64,000 nucleotides of DNA from Pseudomonas kilonensis (lineage in GTDB: Bacteria > Pseudomonadota > Gammaproteobacteria > Pseudomonadales > Pseudomonadaceae), in NCBI RefSeq assembly GCF_001269885.1, contig NZ_LHVH01000024.1:620001-684000 (forward strand). Reading direction: 5' to 3'. How positions within the stretch are numbered: the stretch's first letter is position 1; each line of letters opens with the position of its first letter. The notes under the pieces were generated by a model that saw nothing but the letters and a program-made list of their open reading frames with translations, searched no databases and was not told the origin of the DNA. Made by a program: the position numbers and the translations under genes. Positions 44,073-55,156 of this stretch are shown here, in pieces.

Positions 44073-44165
44073 GCCTCATTCGCGAGCAAGCCCGCTCCCA
44101 CAGTGGAACGCATCCAGCCTGGACGACGCGGTCAACTGTGGGAGCGGGCTTGCTCGCGAAGAGGC
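44073..44165. repeat. REPIN
   Basis: TTCGCGAGCAAGCCCGCTCC and its inverted partner GGAGCGGGCTTGCTCGCGAA, between uvrB and gltX. Confidence 0.9.
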
Positions 44166-44185
44166 CATCGAAGCCACAGCAATAC

Positions 44186-46201
<2,016 letters not shown>

Positions 46202-46533
46202 GACATAACCTCTGGATTCACCCCTGTCGGCCAGCCGACAGGAACGAGAAAGACCGAAACGACTGATGTCGCCCGAGGAAAAAACTGGAATGCACACAAT
46301 GTGGAGGTGAATGCCTTCGCTTTCAAGACGAACGTCCTACACGCCTTGAAGACTTTGACGCGCCGAGAGGACTAACGGTCGAAAAAAATCGTAAAAACTT
46401 AGCGTAAAAACCGAATCGCCTGTCGCCGTGCCGGGTGATGGCCTCTATACTAGCTCCCCGTTTGTGCACCGCTCTAGTGCATTCGGCTGGAGCGCCACAC
46501 GTCCCCTCATTCTCCATTCAGAGCCGCGCACTA
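46202..46533. promoter_or_regulatory. Divergent uvrB/tyrB intergenic region
   Basis: 332 bases without a gene. It holds two 8-base direct repeats GTAAAAAC (46391-46398 and 46404-46411, 13-bp period) and a -10-like TATACT (46446-46451) oriented towards tyrB, with no good -35. CTGTCGGCCAGCCGACAG (46223-46240) is a palindrome in the uvrB leader. Confidence 0.4.
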
Positions 46534-47730
46534 ATGAGCCTGTTTTCCGCTGTCGAATTGGCACCCCGCGACCCCATCCTGGGCCTCAACGAAGCTTTCA
46601 ACGCCGACACCCGTACCAATAAGGTCAACCTGGGTGTAGGTGTTTACTGCAATGAAGAGGGGCGTATTCCACTCCTGCGTGCCGTTGTCGAGGCCGAGAC
46701 GGCTCGCGTGGCTCAGCACGTTTCCCGTGGTTACCTGCCAATCGACGGCATTGCCGCCTACGACCAGGCCGTGCAGACCTTGCTGTTCGGCAAGGATTCA
46801 CCGCTGATCGCTTCCGGTCGCGTCATCACCACCCAGGCCGTGGGCGGCACCGGTGCACTGAAGATCGGTGCCGACTTCCTCAAGCAACTGCTGCCTGACG
46901 CCGTCGTCGCCATCAGCGACCCAAGCTGGGAAAACCACCGCGCCCTGTTCGAAACCGCCGGCTTCCCGGTGCAGAACTACCGCTACTACGACGCCGCCAC
47001 CCACGACGTGAACCGCAGCGGCCTGCTGGAAGACCTCAACGCCCTGCCCGACCGCTCGATCGTTGTGCTGCACGCCTGCTGCCACAACCCGACCGGCGTG
47101 GACCTGAGCCCGGAAGATTGGAAAAACGTGCTGGCCGTGGTCAAGGCCAAGAACCACGTTCCGTTCCTGGACATGGCTTACCAGGGCTTCGGCACCGGTA
47201 TCGACGAAGACGCGGCGGCCGTGCGCCTGTTCGCCGAGTCGGGCTTGACCTTCTTTGCCTCCAGCTCGTTCTCCAAGTCGTTCTCGCTGTACGGCGAGCG
47301 CGTCGGCGCCCTGTCGATCGTCAGCGAATCGAAAGAAGAAAGTGCCCGCGTGCTGTCCCAGGTCAAGCGCGTGATCCGCACCAACTACTCCAACCCGCCG
47401 ACCCACGGCGCCAGCATCGTCGCCGCCGTGCTCAACAGCACGGAGCTGCGGGCCCAGTGGGAAGCCGAACTGGCCGAAATGCGCCTGCGCATTCGCGGCA
47501 TGCGCGTCCAGATGGTGGACATGCTGGCCAAGGCCGCCCCGCACCACGACTTCAGCTTCGTTGCACGCCAGAGCGGGATGTTCTCCTACTCCGGCCTGAC
47601 CGTTGAACAAGTGACGCGCCTGCGCACCGAGTTCGGCATCTATGCCCTGGACACCGGCCGCATCTGCGTGGCCGCGCTGAACCAGAACAACATCGATGCG
47701 GTGACCAAGGCCATCGTTCAGGTGATCTGA
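46534..47730 (+). CDS. tyrB: Aromatic-amino-acid aminotransferase
   Basis: 398 residues from ATG 46534 (MSLFSAVELAPRDPILGLNE). Class I PLP aminotransferase: SDPSWENHRALFETAG, HACCHNPTGVDLS, FLDMAYQGFGTG, and the PLP lysine in SSFSKSFSLYGERVGALS, then the substrate arginine in SGMFSYSGL. It belongs to the AspC/TyrB subgroup; in Pseudomonas this enzyme transaminates tyrosine and phenylalanine. The longer upstream frame is not conserved in style. It has its own terminator. Confidence 0.93.
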   Translation: MSLFSAVELAPRDPILGLNEAFNADTRTNKVNLGVGVYCNEEGRIPLLRAVVEAETARVAQHVSRGYLPIDGIAAYDQAVQTLLFGKDSPLIASGRVITTQAVGGTGALKIGADFLKQLLPDAVVAISDPSWENHRALFETAGFPVQNYRYYDAATHDVNRSGLLEDLNALPDRSIVVLHACCHNPTGVDLSPEDWKNVLAVVKAKNHVPFLDMAYQGFGTGIDEDAAAVRLFAESGLTFFASSSFSKSFSLYGERVGALSIVSESKEESARVLSQVKRVIRTNYSNPPTHGASIVAAVLNSTELRAQWEAELAEMRLRIRGMRVQMVDMLAKAAPHHDFSFVARQSGMFSYSGLTVEQVTRLRTEFGIYALDTGRICVAALNQNNIDAVTKAIVQVI

Positions 47731-47750
47731 CGCCTCGGCGCCGGATGAAA

Positions 47751-47781
47751 AACGGGAAGCCATTGGCTTCCCGTTTTTTTT
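47751..47781 (+). terminator. tyrB terminator
   Basis: AACGGGAAGCC-ATT-GGCTTCCCGTT is followed by eight T residues in all. Confidence 0.9.
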
Positions 47782-47816
47782 GAGTGTGTCGATCAGGTCG
47801 GGTAGACCCCCAACCT

Positions 47817-47945
47817 GTGGCGAGGGGATTTATCCCCGCTGGGCTGCGAAGCAGCCCTGAAATCAGCAACCCGGTTTGACAGGCTCATTAACTTCGACCA
47901 CTTGGGGCTGCTACGCAGCCCAACGGGGATAAATCCCCTCGCCAC
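47817..47945. repeat. 129-bp palindromic element
   Basis: Arms of about 41 bases: GTGGCGAGGGGATTTATCCC (from 47817) and its near-exact reverse complement ending at 47945. Each arm also carries a small GGGCTGC...GCAGCCC hairpin. The class differs from the REPs. Confidence 0.85.
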
Positions 47946-47991
47946 AAAAGCAAGGCCACAAAAGCACCAGACACAACACTTTTCGTCGAGG

Positions 47992-48219
47992 CTACAACTC
48001 CGTCGCCCGCTGGCTAGCCGCATCGTCATAAATGACATACAACGACTCGGCCACCTGGCTCTTGATCGCCTTGGTGCTTTCCAGCCCCAGGACAAAGCCC
48101 TCGGCCTTGCCGCCGGCACGGTTCAACGCTTCGGCGGTGCTGGCCTGGGTGATGGCGTCGTACAGTTTCTCGGCATGAGGCCCCACGCCCTTGGGCAAGC
48201 TGATCTGGGCGGTACTCAC
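47992..48219 (-). CDS. Small conserved hypothetical protein, 75 aa
   Basis: ATG 48219, MSTAQISLPKGVGPHAEKLY. A soluble, Ala-rich, helical protein (AITQASTAEALNRAGG, TKAIKSQVAESLYVIYDDAA) with no recognised domain. It lies between the tyrB palindrome and tRNA-Asn, on the opposite strand. Codon use is GC-rich, like core genes, which supports it being real. Confidence 0.6.
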   Translation of the reverse strand: MSTAQISLPKGVGPHAEKLYDAITQASTAEALNRAGGKAEGFVLGLESTKAIKSQVAESLYVIYDDAASQRATEL

Positions 48220-48454
48220 AAGAGCACCTCGGCGCGGCGGGCTGTGTGAAGGGGTAACAGGTGGTTCATGGCGCGTACCTTAATGTCGGCGAATGGCCGG
48301 CAGCGCGTCCTGCCACTTCCGGATGACCATGGTAGTCCTCTCCTGCCCTGGCGGTAACTGCCAATCGTTGATTGACCGTCAAAGGGCACCAGGAATGCGC
48401 CGTCCGGCAATGGACGCTTGACTTCTCTTTTCCAATCAGTAACATACGCGCCAT

Positions 48455-48530
<76 letters not shown>

Positions 48531-48574
48531 GACAAAGGGTCCAGAGAAAGCTTTCAAAATCTCTGCCCCCCCCG

Positions 48575-48602
48575 AAAAACCCGCCTCCAGGCGGGTTTTT
48601 TC
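48575..48602. terminator. Bidirectional terminator between tRNA-Asn and glyA
   Basis: AACCCGCCT-CCA-GGCGGGTT with T runs on both strands; it serves the plus-strand tRNA and the minus-strand glyA, whose stop is four bases away. Confidence 0.85.
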
Positions 48603-48605
48603 GTT

Positions 48606-49877
48606 TTAGCGCTGCCGATATACAGGATGGCGACGACACAGCGCCACCAACTGTTCGCGTACATGATGCGCAACCTGCTCGCTGCCGCCGGATTCCAGCG
48701 CGTCCAGCACGTCACACAGCCAACCTGCCAGTTGCTCGCACTCTGGCACTCCAAACCCGCGAGTGGTCACGGCCGGCGTGCCGATGCGCAGCCCTGAGGT
48801 CACGAACGGCGAACGAGGATCGTTGGGTACCGAGTTTTTGTTGGCCGTGATGTAGGCATTACTCAGGGCGGCATCGGCGTCCTTGCCGGTGTAAGGCTTG
48901 TCGGACAGGTCGATCAACATCATGTGGTTATCGGTCCCCCCGGAGACAATCCTGTAACCACGCTGCTGCAGCACGGCAGCCATGGCCCGGGCATTGATGA
49001 CGATCTGCTGCTGATAGGTCTTGAACCCGGGCGCCAGCGCTTCCTTGAAGGCAACGGCCTTGGCGGCGATCTGGTGCATCAACGGACCGCCCTGGACACC
49101 AGGAAATACCGCCGAGTCGAGCTTCTTGTAAAACGTATCGTCCTGCCCCTTGGACAGGATCACCCCGCCCCGTGGGCCACGCAGGGTCTTGTGGGTCGTA
49201 CTGGTGACCACATGGGCGTGGGGCAACGGGTTCGGATACTCGCCCGCTGCCACCAGACCGGCGACGTGGGCCATGTCGACCCAGAAAATCGCCCCGACCT
49301 TGTCGGCAATGACCCGCATCCGCGCCCAGTCCTTGTAACGCGAGTAAGCGGAAAAACCACCGATCAGCATCTTCGGTCTGGCTTGAAGGGCGATGCGCTC
49401 CATCTCGTCATAGTCGATCAACCCCGTCTGCGGGTCGAGACCGTAGGGAACGATCTTGTAATGGCGGCCGGAGAAATTGGATGGGTTGCCGTGGGTCAGG
49501 TGACCACCCTGGGCCAGGTTCATGCCCATCACGGTGTCGCCAGGATTGAGCAGTGCCAGGAACACGGCGGCGTTGGCCTGGGCACCAGCATGAGGCTGGA
49601 CGTTGGCGTAATCGCAATCGAACAGCGCCTTGACCCGCTCGATGGCCAGGCGCTCAGCCACATCGACATACTCGCAACCGCTGTAGTAGCGCTTGCCCGG
49701 GTAACCTTCGGCGTACTTGTTGGTGAATACCGAGTTCTGTATCGCCATCACCAATGGGCTGGCGTAGTTCTCGGAAGCGATCAGCTCGACGTGGTCTTCC
49801 TGGCGGCATTCTTCGTTGTGAATCGCCTCACATAGCTCGGCGTCGAACGCTTCAAGGGTCAGGGATGAGTCGTACAT
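48606..49877 (-). CDS. glyA: Serine hydroxymethyltransferase
   Basis: 423 residues from ATG 49877 (MYDSSLTLEAFDAELCEAIH). A PLP enzyme interconverting serine and glycine with tetrahydrofolate. Motifs: HVELIASENYASPLVM, the GYPGKRYYSGCEYVDVAE loop, and the PLP lysine in VVTSTTHKTLRGPRGG. Length and identity motifs are normal. Divergent from a MocR regulator 267 bases away; pseudomonads usually carry more than one glyA, and this one is likely a specialised copy. Confidence 0.95.
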   Translation of the reverse strand: MYDSSLTLEAFDAELCEAIHNEECRQEDHVELIASENYASPLVMAIQNSVFTNKYAEGYPGKRYYSGCEYVDVAERLAIERVKALFDCDYANVQPHAGAQANAAVFLALLNPGDTVMGMNLAQGGHLTHGNPSNFSGRHYKIVPYGLDPQTGLIDYDEMERIALQARPKMLIGGFSAYSRYKDWARMRVIADKVGAIFWVDMAHVAGLVAAGEYPNPLPHAHVVTSTTHKTLRGPRGGVILSKGQDDTFYKKLDSAVFPGVQGGPLMHQIAAKAVAFKEALAPGFKTYQQQIVINARAMAAVLQQRGYRIVSGGTDNHMMLIDLSDKPYTGKDADAALSNAYITANKNSVPNDPRSPFVTSGLRIGTPAVTTRGFGVPECEQLAGWLCDVLDALESGGSEQVAHHVREQLVALCRRHPVYRQR

Positions 49878-49929
49878 GATGATGGGGTCCTGTGGATTGG
49901 GAAAATGAGACGGCCGCACTGCCTGACGA

Positions 49930-50046
49930 TCAGCGACGGCAGCAGTCGGCCCCGAGCGGCTCTTTCGGCTCGGACTGGTCGTGACTGCCCGGCCGGGCAT
50001 CAGCCGTAGGCCAGTAATAGGTGACCTCTTCAATAGAGACTTGCAT
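49930..50046 (-). CDS. Possible 38-aa peptide upstream of glyA
   Basis: ATG 50046 has AAGGAG ten bases before it. The product starts MQVSIEEVTYYWPTADARPG and ends CCRR. It sits in the leader between glyA and the divergent MocR gene on the glyA strand. Too short for family recognition; coding status is uncertain. Confidence 0.35.
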   Translation of the reverse strand: MQVSIEEVTYYWPTADARPGSHDQSEPKEPLGADCCRR

Positions 50047-50143
50047 CAGTTGGCGGCTCCTTCGCGGGTAATAGCGACGGACAAAGTCTACGGATAAACT
50101 GGCCTGCCAAATAAGGCCAGTTTTTTCATATAGAGCAGACCGC

Positions 50144-51643
50144 ATGGCAAAAACCTTCGAGCTCGAAACGCTGAAGATGCGACTCAACGATGCCGAATTT
50201 CAGATGCTGGATCTGCATCAGCGGATTCAGCGCGCCCTGCGCGCACTGATCCTCGATGGCGCCCTTGACGCTGGCCTGAAGCTGCCGGCAACCAGGGTCC
50301 TGGCCAAGACGCTGGGCGTTGCCCGTGACACGGTGGAGAACGCCTATGTGCAATTGCACCGGGATGGCTTCATCGTGCGGCGCGAAGGCTCGGGCAGCTA
50401 TGTATCCGAGACGGTTGGCACCCAATTGCGCGGGGCTGCGCGTCGGCGCATGAAATCGCAAGACACCCAGCGCAGCGAGGCGACGCCAGGATCGGGCTTG
50501 AGCCAGCGCGGCCGGATGATTTTCGACAGTGGTGGCGTGGCCGATCAACAGGTCATCAAGGCCTTCGCCACAGGGCTGCCGGAAACCCGCACCTTCCCCA
50601 CCGATCTGTGGGAACGCCTGCAACGCCAGGTCATGAAGGACTACCGGGGCACCATCCTGCTGCACGGCGACCCGCAAGGCGCCGAGCCTCTGCGCAAGGC
50701 GATCGCCACCTACTTGAACCTCGAACGCGGGGCCAAATGCTCCCCCGAGCAGATCCTGGTGTTGAGCAGCACTCGCCAATCGCTGTTTCTGTGCGCGCAG
50801 TTGCTCGTGGATGCCGGCAAACCGATCCTGCTGGAAAACCCGGGCTACTACGGTGCCAGGAAGGCCTTTGAAACGGCAGAGACCAAGGTCGTGCCCATTG
50901 ACGTCGATGCACTGGGCATACGCACGGACCTGCTGCGGGCAGACCGCAGCGGCGCCCCTTGCGTCTATGTGACGCCTTCGCATCAATACCCCACCGGGGC
51001 AACCTTACCGTTGGAACGCCGACTCGAACTGATCAACTGGGCGACCGAGCATGGCAAGTGGATCATCGAGGACGACTACGACAGCGAGTTCCACTACGAC
51101 GGGCTGCCGACCGCATGCGTGCAAGGCCTGGACAAATACCAGCGCACGATCTACCTCGGCACCTTCAGCAAAACGCTCTATCCGGGGTTGCGGATGGGTT
51201 ACATGGTGCTGCCTTTCGAACTGGTCAAAGCCTTCACCTACGCGCGCAGCATCATGGACGGCCACACACCGCAGATCCTCCAGTTGACCCTGGCACGCTT
51301 CATGGAAGACGGTCACTACAACGCTCATGTCCGGGCCATGCGCAAACTCTACGCCGGACGCCGTACCACCCTGCTCGATGCCATTGGCAGGCACCTGGAC
51401 GGAATCGTTACCGCCTTGCGTCCCCAAGGTGGGCTACAGATTCCCTGCCTGCTGAGCGATGGTTGGTCGGAAGAGAAGACCCTCCGCCAAGCGGCCAGCG
51501 CGGGGGTGCAGCTGCCCGGCCTCAGCCGGCTGTACGCCGGCGAAGAAAAGAAACAAGGCTGGCTATTGGGGTACTCGTCCTTGACCGCCCATGAAATCGA
51601 AGCGGCCATGGGGCGGCTGGCCAATGTGCTGAGCAAAAAATAG
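50144..51643 (+). CDS. MocR/PdxR-type GntR-aminotransferase regulator, 499 aa
   Basis: N-terminal GntR winged helix (LHQRIQRALRALILDGALDA, TRVLAKTLGVARDTVENAYV), a linker, and a class-I aminotransferase-like domain with YVTPSHQYPTGATLPLERR and the PLP lysine in TFSKTLYPGLRMGY. Regulators of this type bind PLP or PLP-amino acid adducts. Divergent placement from glyA suggests control of that PLP enzyme. Confidence 0.92.
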   Translation: MAKTFELETLKMRLNDAEFQMLDLHQRIQRALRALILDGALDAGLKLPATRVLAKTLGVARDTVENAYVQLHRDGFIVRREGSGSYVSETVGTQLRGAARRRMKSQDTQRSEATPGSGLSQRGRMIFDSGGVADQQVIKAFATGLPETRTFPTDLWERLQRQVMKDYRGTILLHGDPQGAEPLRKAIATYLNLERGAKCSPEQILVLSSTRQSLFLCAQLLVDAGKPILLENPGYYGARKAFETAETKVVPIDVDALGIRTDLLRADRSGAPCVYVTPSHQYPTGATLPLERRLELINWATEHGKWIIEDDYDSEFHYDGLPTACVQGLDKYQRTIYLGTFSKTLYPGLRMGYMVLPFELVKAFTYARSIMDGHTPQILQLTLARFMEDGHYNAHVRAMRKLYAGRRTTLLDAIGRHLDGIVTALRPQGGLQIPCLLSDGWSEEKTLRQAASAGVQLPGLSRLYAGEEKKQGWLLGYSSLTAHEIEAAMGRLANVLSKK

Positions 51644-51885
51644 GGCAACACATGAAGCTCGACGCTCAAACGCATGCCTTCTTTTGTGGGTAACTAAACC
51701 GTTGGATGGCCGTATAAGCCTGCCCGAGGTCGCTGCCGGAACAATAATCCGGCGCCAAAAAGGCATTATGGTCCGGATCCTGCTTTCTTTTTTCCAACAA
51801 CCCAAGCTGTCACGTCAGCGTCATGACCGGGCCGCAAACTGGCTCTGTCCGCCAACAACAGCTTCATAAAAACAAGGACGAAGGT

Positions 51886-52080
51886 ATGCCCACGCAAAAT
51901 CCCCATCGCATCGTCGGCCTGTGCACCTCCAGCAAGGTGTACAACGTGCTGACCGAACTCAAGCAACTGGAAGGCCACCGCAACGCCAAGTTCCTTTCCC
52001 TGCTGGCGGAAAACCTGGTGCGCAAGGGCCTGCTCAGTGAACAGGAAGTGGTGCACATGCTCGATCTGGTCGTCGATTGA
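51886..52080 (+). CDS. Small conserved hypothetical protein, 64 aa
   Basis: ATG 51886 with GAAGG upstream; MPTQNPHRIVGLCTSSKVYN, then helical LTELKQLEGHRNAKFLSLLA and KGLLSEQEVVHMLDLVVD. Soluble. GC-rich codons. I recall related short proteins in other pseudomonads but no function. Confidence 0.6.
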   Translation: MPTQNPHRIVGLCTSSKVYNVLTELKQLEGHRNAKFLSLLAENLVRKGLLSEQEVVHMLDLVVD

Positions 52081-52169
52081 GCGACATCGATTCCTACTAT
52101 TGAGCCGGTTGATTTTTCGTTACCCCCACTGAGTCGTAAGGTAACCCCATCGATTGATGGAGGTGTCCC

Positions 52170-52352
52170 ATGCCCAAGGTTCAAATCATGTCTGTCATTG
52201 GCAGCGCCGTCCCCGCCCCACTCCGGGAGCTCGGGTTGCTGGCCTGCTGGTATCTGGTGCAGGACGGCGTGACCATCAGCGGCCCGCTGACTTCATTGCC
52301 CGCCGCCCAGGCCCTGTCGCAACGTATCGGCCCCTATCTGCTGAGCGCCTAA
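52170..52352 (+). CDS. Small hypothetical protein, 60 aa
   Basis: ATG 52170 has GGAGG at a good distance. MPKVQIMSVIGSAVPAPLRE, followed by a hydrophobic LGLLACWYLVQDG. Its stop overlaps the stop of the convergent AI-2E-family gene. No family recognised. Confidence 0.5.
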   Translation: MPKVQIMSVIGSAVPAPLRELGLLACWYLVQDGVTISGPLTSLPAAQALSQRIGPYLLSA

Positions 52353-53410
52353 GGCAGCTGCACCCGCGGTGTGCTTTCGACAAACAAGGCCCAACATGAC
52401 ATGAACAGCGCGGCGATCAGCGGCCCGATCACGAAACCGTTCAGCCCGAATACCGCCAGCCCGCCCAGTGTCGAGACCAGCACCATGTAGTCGGGCATCT
52501 TGGTGTCCTTGCCGACCAGGATCGGCCGCAGGAAATTATCCACCAGGCCGATCACGAACACCCCGAACAGCGTCAGCACCACGCCTTGCCAGATCGCCCC
52601 CGAGAGCAGGAAATACACCGCCACCGGTGCCCAGACGAGGCCCGCCCCCACCGCTGGCAGCAACGACAGGAACGCCATCAGCACCGCCCAGGGCAACACC
52701 GTCGGAATCCCCAGGATCCAGAAGATCAACCCACCCAGCGCACCTTGGCTGATGGCGACCAGCAGGTTGCCTTTTACCGTGGCGCGCACCACCCGATTGA
52801 ACTTCAACTGCAACCGACGCTTTTGGTGTTCCGCCAAGGGAATGGCCGTGCGCACTTTGCGCACCAGTTCCGCACCGTCGCGCAGAAAGAAGAACAGCAG
52901 ATAGATCATCACAAAGAAGCTGACCAGGAACTGAAAGGTACCCTGGCCGAAACTGAAGGCCTGGGTGGCGAAAAACTCACTGCCCTGCATCGCGCTCTTG
53001 ACGATCGTGTCGCGCAAGCCGTTCAGGTTGCCCAGGCCAAAGCGGTCGAGCAGATTCTGGAAGTACAGTGGCAAGGCATCCTTGAAGCGGGCCAGGTAAT
53101 CGGCAATGTCCAGTTCGCCGCTTTCCAGGCTCTTGTACAACGCAGCACCTTCCTGGACCAGCAAGGTGCTGATGATGATCACCGGTAAAATCGCACTGAC
53201 CACGCAGATGCTCAACGTGACCAGCGAGGTGACGTTGCGGTGCCAACCGAACTTCAATTGCAGGCGCCGCTGCATCGGTGCAAAGACGATGCCCAGGATC
53301 ACCGCCCAGAACACCGCACCGTAGAACGGCAGCAGAATCCAGATGAACGCGATGGTGACCAGCACCAGGAGCAACATCTGGGCTTTGTTTTGCAGCATCT
53401 TTCGATTCAT
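52349..53410 (-). CDS. AI-2E transporter family protein (YdiK/PerM type)
   Basis: 353 residues from ATG 53410 (MNRKMLQNKAQMLLLVLVTI). About eight hydrophobic helices, with the family pattern ILLPFYGAVFWAVILGIVFA, FFVMIYLLFFFLRDG, and C-terminal VDNFLRPILVGKDTKMPDYM. The minus frame remains open past this start through the divergent trhP gene, but that part is shadow sequence. Members include TqsA (AI-2) and PerM; substrate here is unknown. Confidence 0.88.
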   Translation of the reverse strand: MNRKMLQNKAQMLLLVLVTIAFIWILLPFYGAVFWAVILGIVFAPMQRRLQLKFGWHRNVTSLVTLSICVVSAILPVIIISTLLVQEGAALYKSLESGELDIADYLARFKDALPLYFQNLLDRFGLGNLNGLRDTIVKSAMQGSEFFATQAFSFGQGTFQFLVSFFVMIYLLFFFLRDGAELVRKVRTAIPLAEHQKRRLQLKFNRVVRATVKGNLLVAISQGALGGLIFWILGIPTVLPWAVLMAFLSLLPAVGAGLVWAPVAVYFLLSGAIWQGVVLTLFGVFVIGLVDNFLRPILVGKDTKMPDYMVLVSTLGGLAVFGLNGFVIGPLIAALFMSCWALFVESTPRVQLP

Positions 53411-53557
53411 CAGCTTTCCATGTCCAAAGGCGGGATAAACATTAGTCAGCCAGGACTCGTGGGAGTGCCTTCTCGTTTGCGCCGTGCATTGATTCAGATC
53501 AATGAGGCCTGGCCGACCATAGGCTACCCTCGCCGCCTTTTGCGATCCGACGCCATC

Positions 53558-54883
53558 ATGACCCTCGCCGCCCCCGAACTGCTGGCGCCCGCCGGCACCC
53601 TGAAAAACATGCGCTATGCCTTCGCCTACGGTGCCGATGCGGTGTATGCCGGCCAGCCGCGCTACAGCCTGCGGGTGCGCAACAACGAATTCGACCATGC
53701 GAACCTGGCCTTGGGCATTGCCGAGGCCCAGGCCATGGGCAAGCGCTTCTACGTGGTGGTCAACATTGCCCCGCACAACGCCAAGCTGCGCACCTTCCTC
53801 AAGGACCTCGAGCCGGTGATCGCCATGGCGCCAGACGCGCTGATCATGTCCGACCCGGGGCTGATCATGCTGGTGCGCCGGCATTTCCCCCAGATGCCGA
53901 TTCACCTGTCGGTGCAGGCCAACACGGTGAACTGGGCGAGCGTCGAGTTCTGGCAGCAGCAGGGCTTGAGCCGGATCATCCTGTCCCGGGAACTGTCCCT
54001 GGAGGAAATCGCCGAGATCCGCGAGCAGGTGCCGGCCATGGAGCTGGAAGTGTTCGTCCACGGCGCGCTGTGCATGGCCTATTCCGGGCGCTGCCTGTTG
54101 TCCGGCTATTTGAACAAGCGCGACGCCAACCAGGGCAGTTGCACCAATGCCTGCCGCTGGAAGTACTCGGCGCAGCCGGCGGTGGAAAACGTCGTGGGCG
54201 ACATTGTGCAGAGCTATCAGCCCGGGCCGACCCTGGGCCTCGGCGCGCCCACCGACCAGGTGTTTTTGCTCCAGGAAGCCAACCGCCCGGAAGAATCCAT
54301 GCCGACCTTCGAGGACGAGCACGGCACCTACATCATGAATGCCAAGGACCTGCGGGCCGTGCAGCACGTCGAGCGCCTGGCGCGCATGGGTGTGCATTCG
54401 TTGAAGATCGAAGGCCGGACCAAGTCGCACTTCTATTGCGCGCGCACCACCCAGGTGTATCGCCAGGCCATCGATGACGCGGTGGCCGGCCGGGAATTTG
54501 ATCGTGGCCTGATGACCGACCTGGAGTCCCTGGCCCAGCGCGGCTACACCGAAGGTTTTCTAAGGCGCCACGTGCATGATGAGTATCAGAACTACCAGAA
54601 CGGCAGTTCGGTATCAGAGCGCCAGCAGTTCGTCGGCGAACTGACCGGCGAACGGCGCGAACGCCTGGCCGAAGTGCGGGTGAAAAACCGCTTTGACCTG
54701 GGGGACCATATGGAACTGATGACCCCAAAAGGCAACTTCCACTTCGACCTGCATCAGTTGCAGAACGTCAAAGGCCAGGGCATCGAGGTGGCACCGGGGG
54801 ATGGACATGTGGTGTACGTGCCGATCCCGGATGCGGTGGATCTGCGGTTTGGGTTGTTGATGCGCGATGTGCGCGAGCCATAG
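53558..54883 (+). CDS. trhP: Prephenate-dependent tRNA uridine(34) hydroxylase, U32 family
   Basis: 441 residues from ATG 53558 (MTLAAPELLAPAGTLKNMRY). Close motif-by-motif match to E. coli YegQ/TrhP: YAFAYGADAVYAGQPRYSLR, VNIAPHNAKLRTFLKDLEP, FVHGALCMAYSGRCLLSGYL and GSCTNACRWKY (Cys residues for the Fe-S or substrate site), then FEDEHGTYIMNAKDLRA and KIEGRTKSHFYCARTTQVYR. It acts with prephenate in 5-hydroxyuridine formation at tRNA position 34. Divergent from the AI-2E-family gene. Confidence 0.92.
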   Translation: MTLAAPELLAPAGTLKNMRYAFAYGADAVYAGQPRYSLRVRNNEFDHANLALGIAEAQAMGKRFYVVVNIAPHNAKLRTFLKDLEPVIAMAPDALIMSDPGLIMLVRRHFPQMPIHLSVQANTVNWASVEFWQQQGLSRIILSRELSLEEIAEIREQVPAMELEVFVHGALCMAYSGRCLLSGYLNKRDANQGSCTNACRWKYSAQPAVENVVGDIVQSYQPGPTLGLGAPTDQVFLLQEANRPEESMPTFEDEHGTYIMNAKDLRAVQHVERLARMGVHSLKIEGRTKSHFYCARTTQVYRQAIDDAVAGREFDRGLMTDLESLAQRGYTEGFLRRHVHDEYQNYQNGSSVSERQQFVGELTGERRERLAEVRVKNRFDLGDHMELMTPKGNFHFDLHQLQNVKGQGIEVAPGDGHVVYVPIPDAVDLRFGLLMRDVREP

Positions 54884-54898
54884 TCGCCACCGAACAAA

Positions 54899-54987
54899 TG
54901 TGGGAGCGGGCTTGCTCGCGAAGGCGGTGTGTCAGAAGTGAATATATTGGCTGACACACTGCATTCGCGAGCAAGCCCGCTCCCACA
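54899..54987. repeat. REPIN
   Basis: TGTGGGAGCGGGCTTGCTCG and inverted partner TTCGCGAGCAAGCCCGCTCC, downstream of trhP. Confidence 0.9.
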
Positions 54988-55038
54988 GGGGACTTGTGGT
55001 GGACACAAGATACAGCATGCCAAAAATCTTTAGCTCCC

Positions 55039-55149
55039 GGCAGGAACTGCCGAAGGCTGCGATCCTTCTTTCTCGATAAGACCCGGTTGCCCAGGTAAAA
55101 ACATCTGGATCGAGAGCGAAAGATCGCAGCCTTCGGCAGCTCCTGCCGC
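55039..55149. repeat. 111-bp palindromic element
   Basis: 39-base arms (CGGCAGGAACTGCCGAAGGC at 55039, inverted partner ending at 55149) with about 35 of 39 positions matching. It is a different repeat class from the REPs and lies just downstream of the chemoreceptor gene. Confidence 0.85.
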
Positions 55150-55156
55150 GGTGGGA

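Noticed and set aside
46223..46240. LexA/SOS box upstream of uvrB
   Set aside because: CTGT...ACAG arms are 10 bases apart, two more than the CTGT-N8-ACAG consensus, and the interior is GC-rich.
53411..54430. N-terminal extension of the AI-2E-family gene
   Set aside because: The open frame passes through trhP on the opposite strand; the membrane protein proper begins at ATG 53410.
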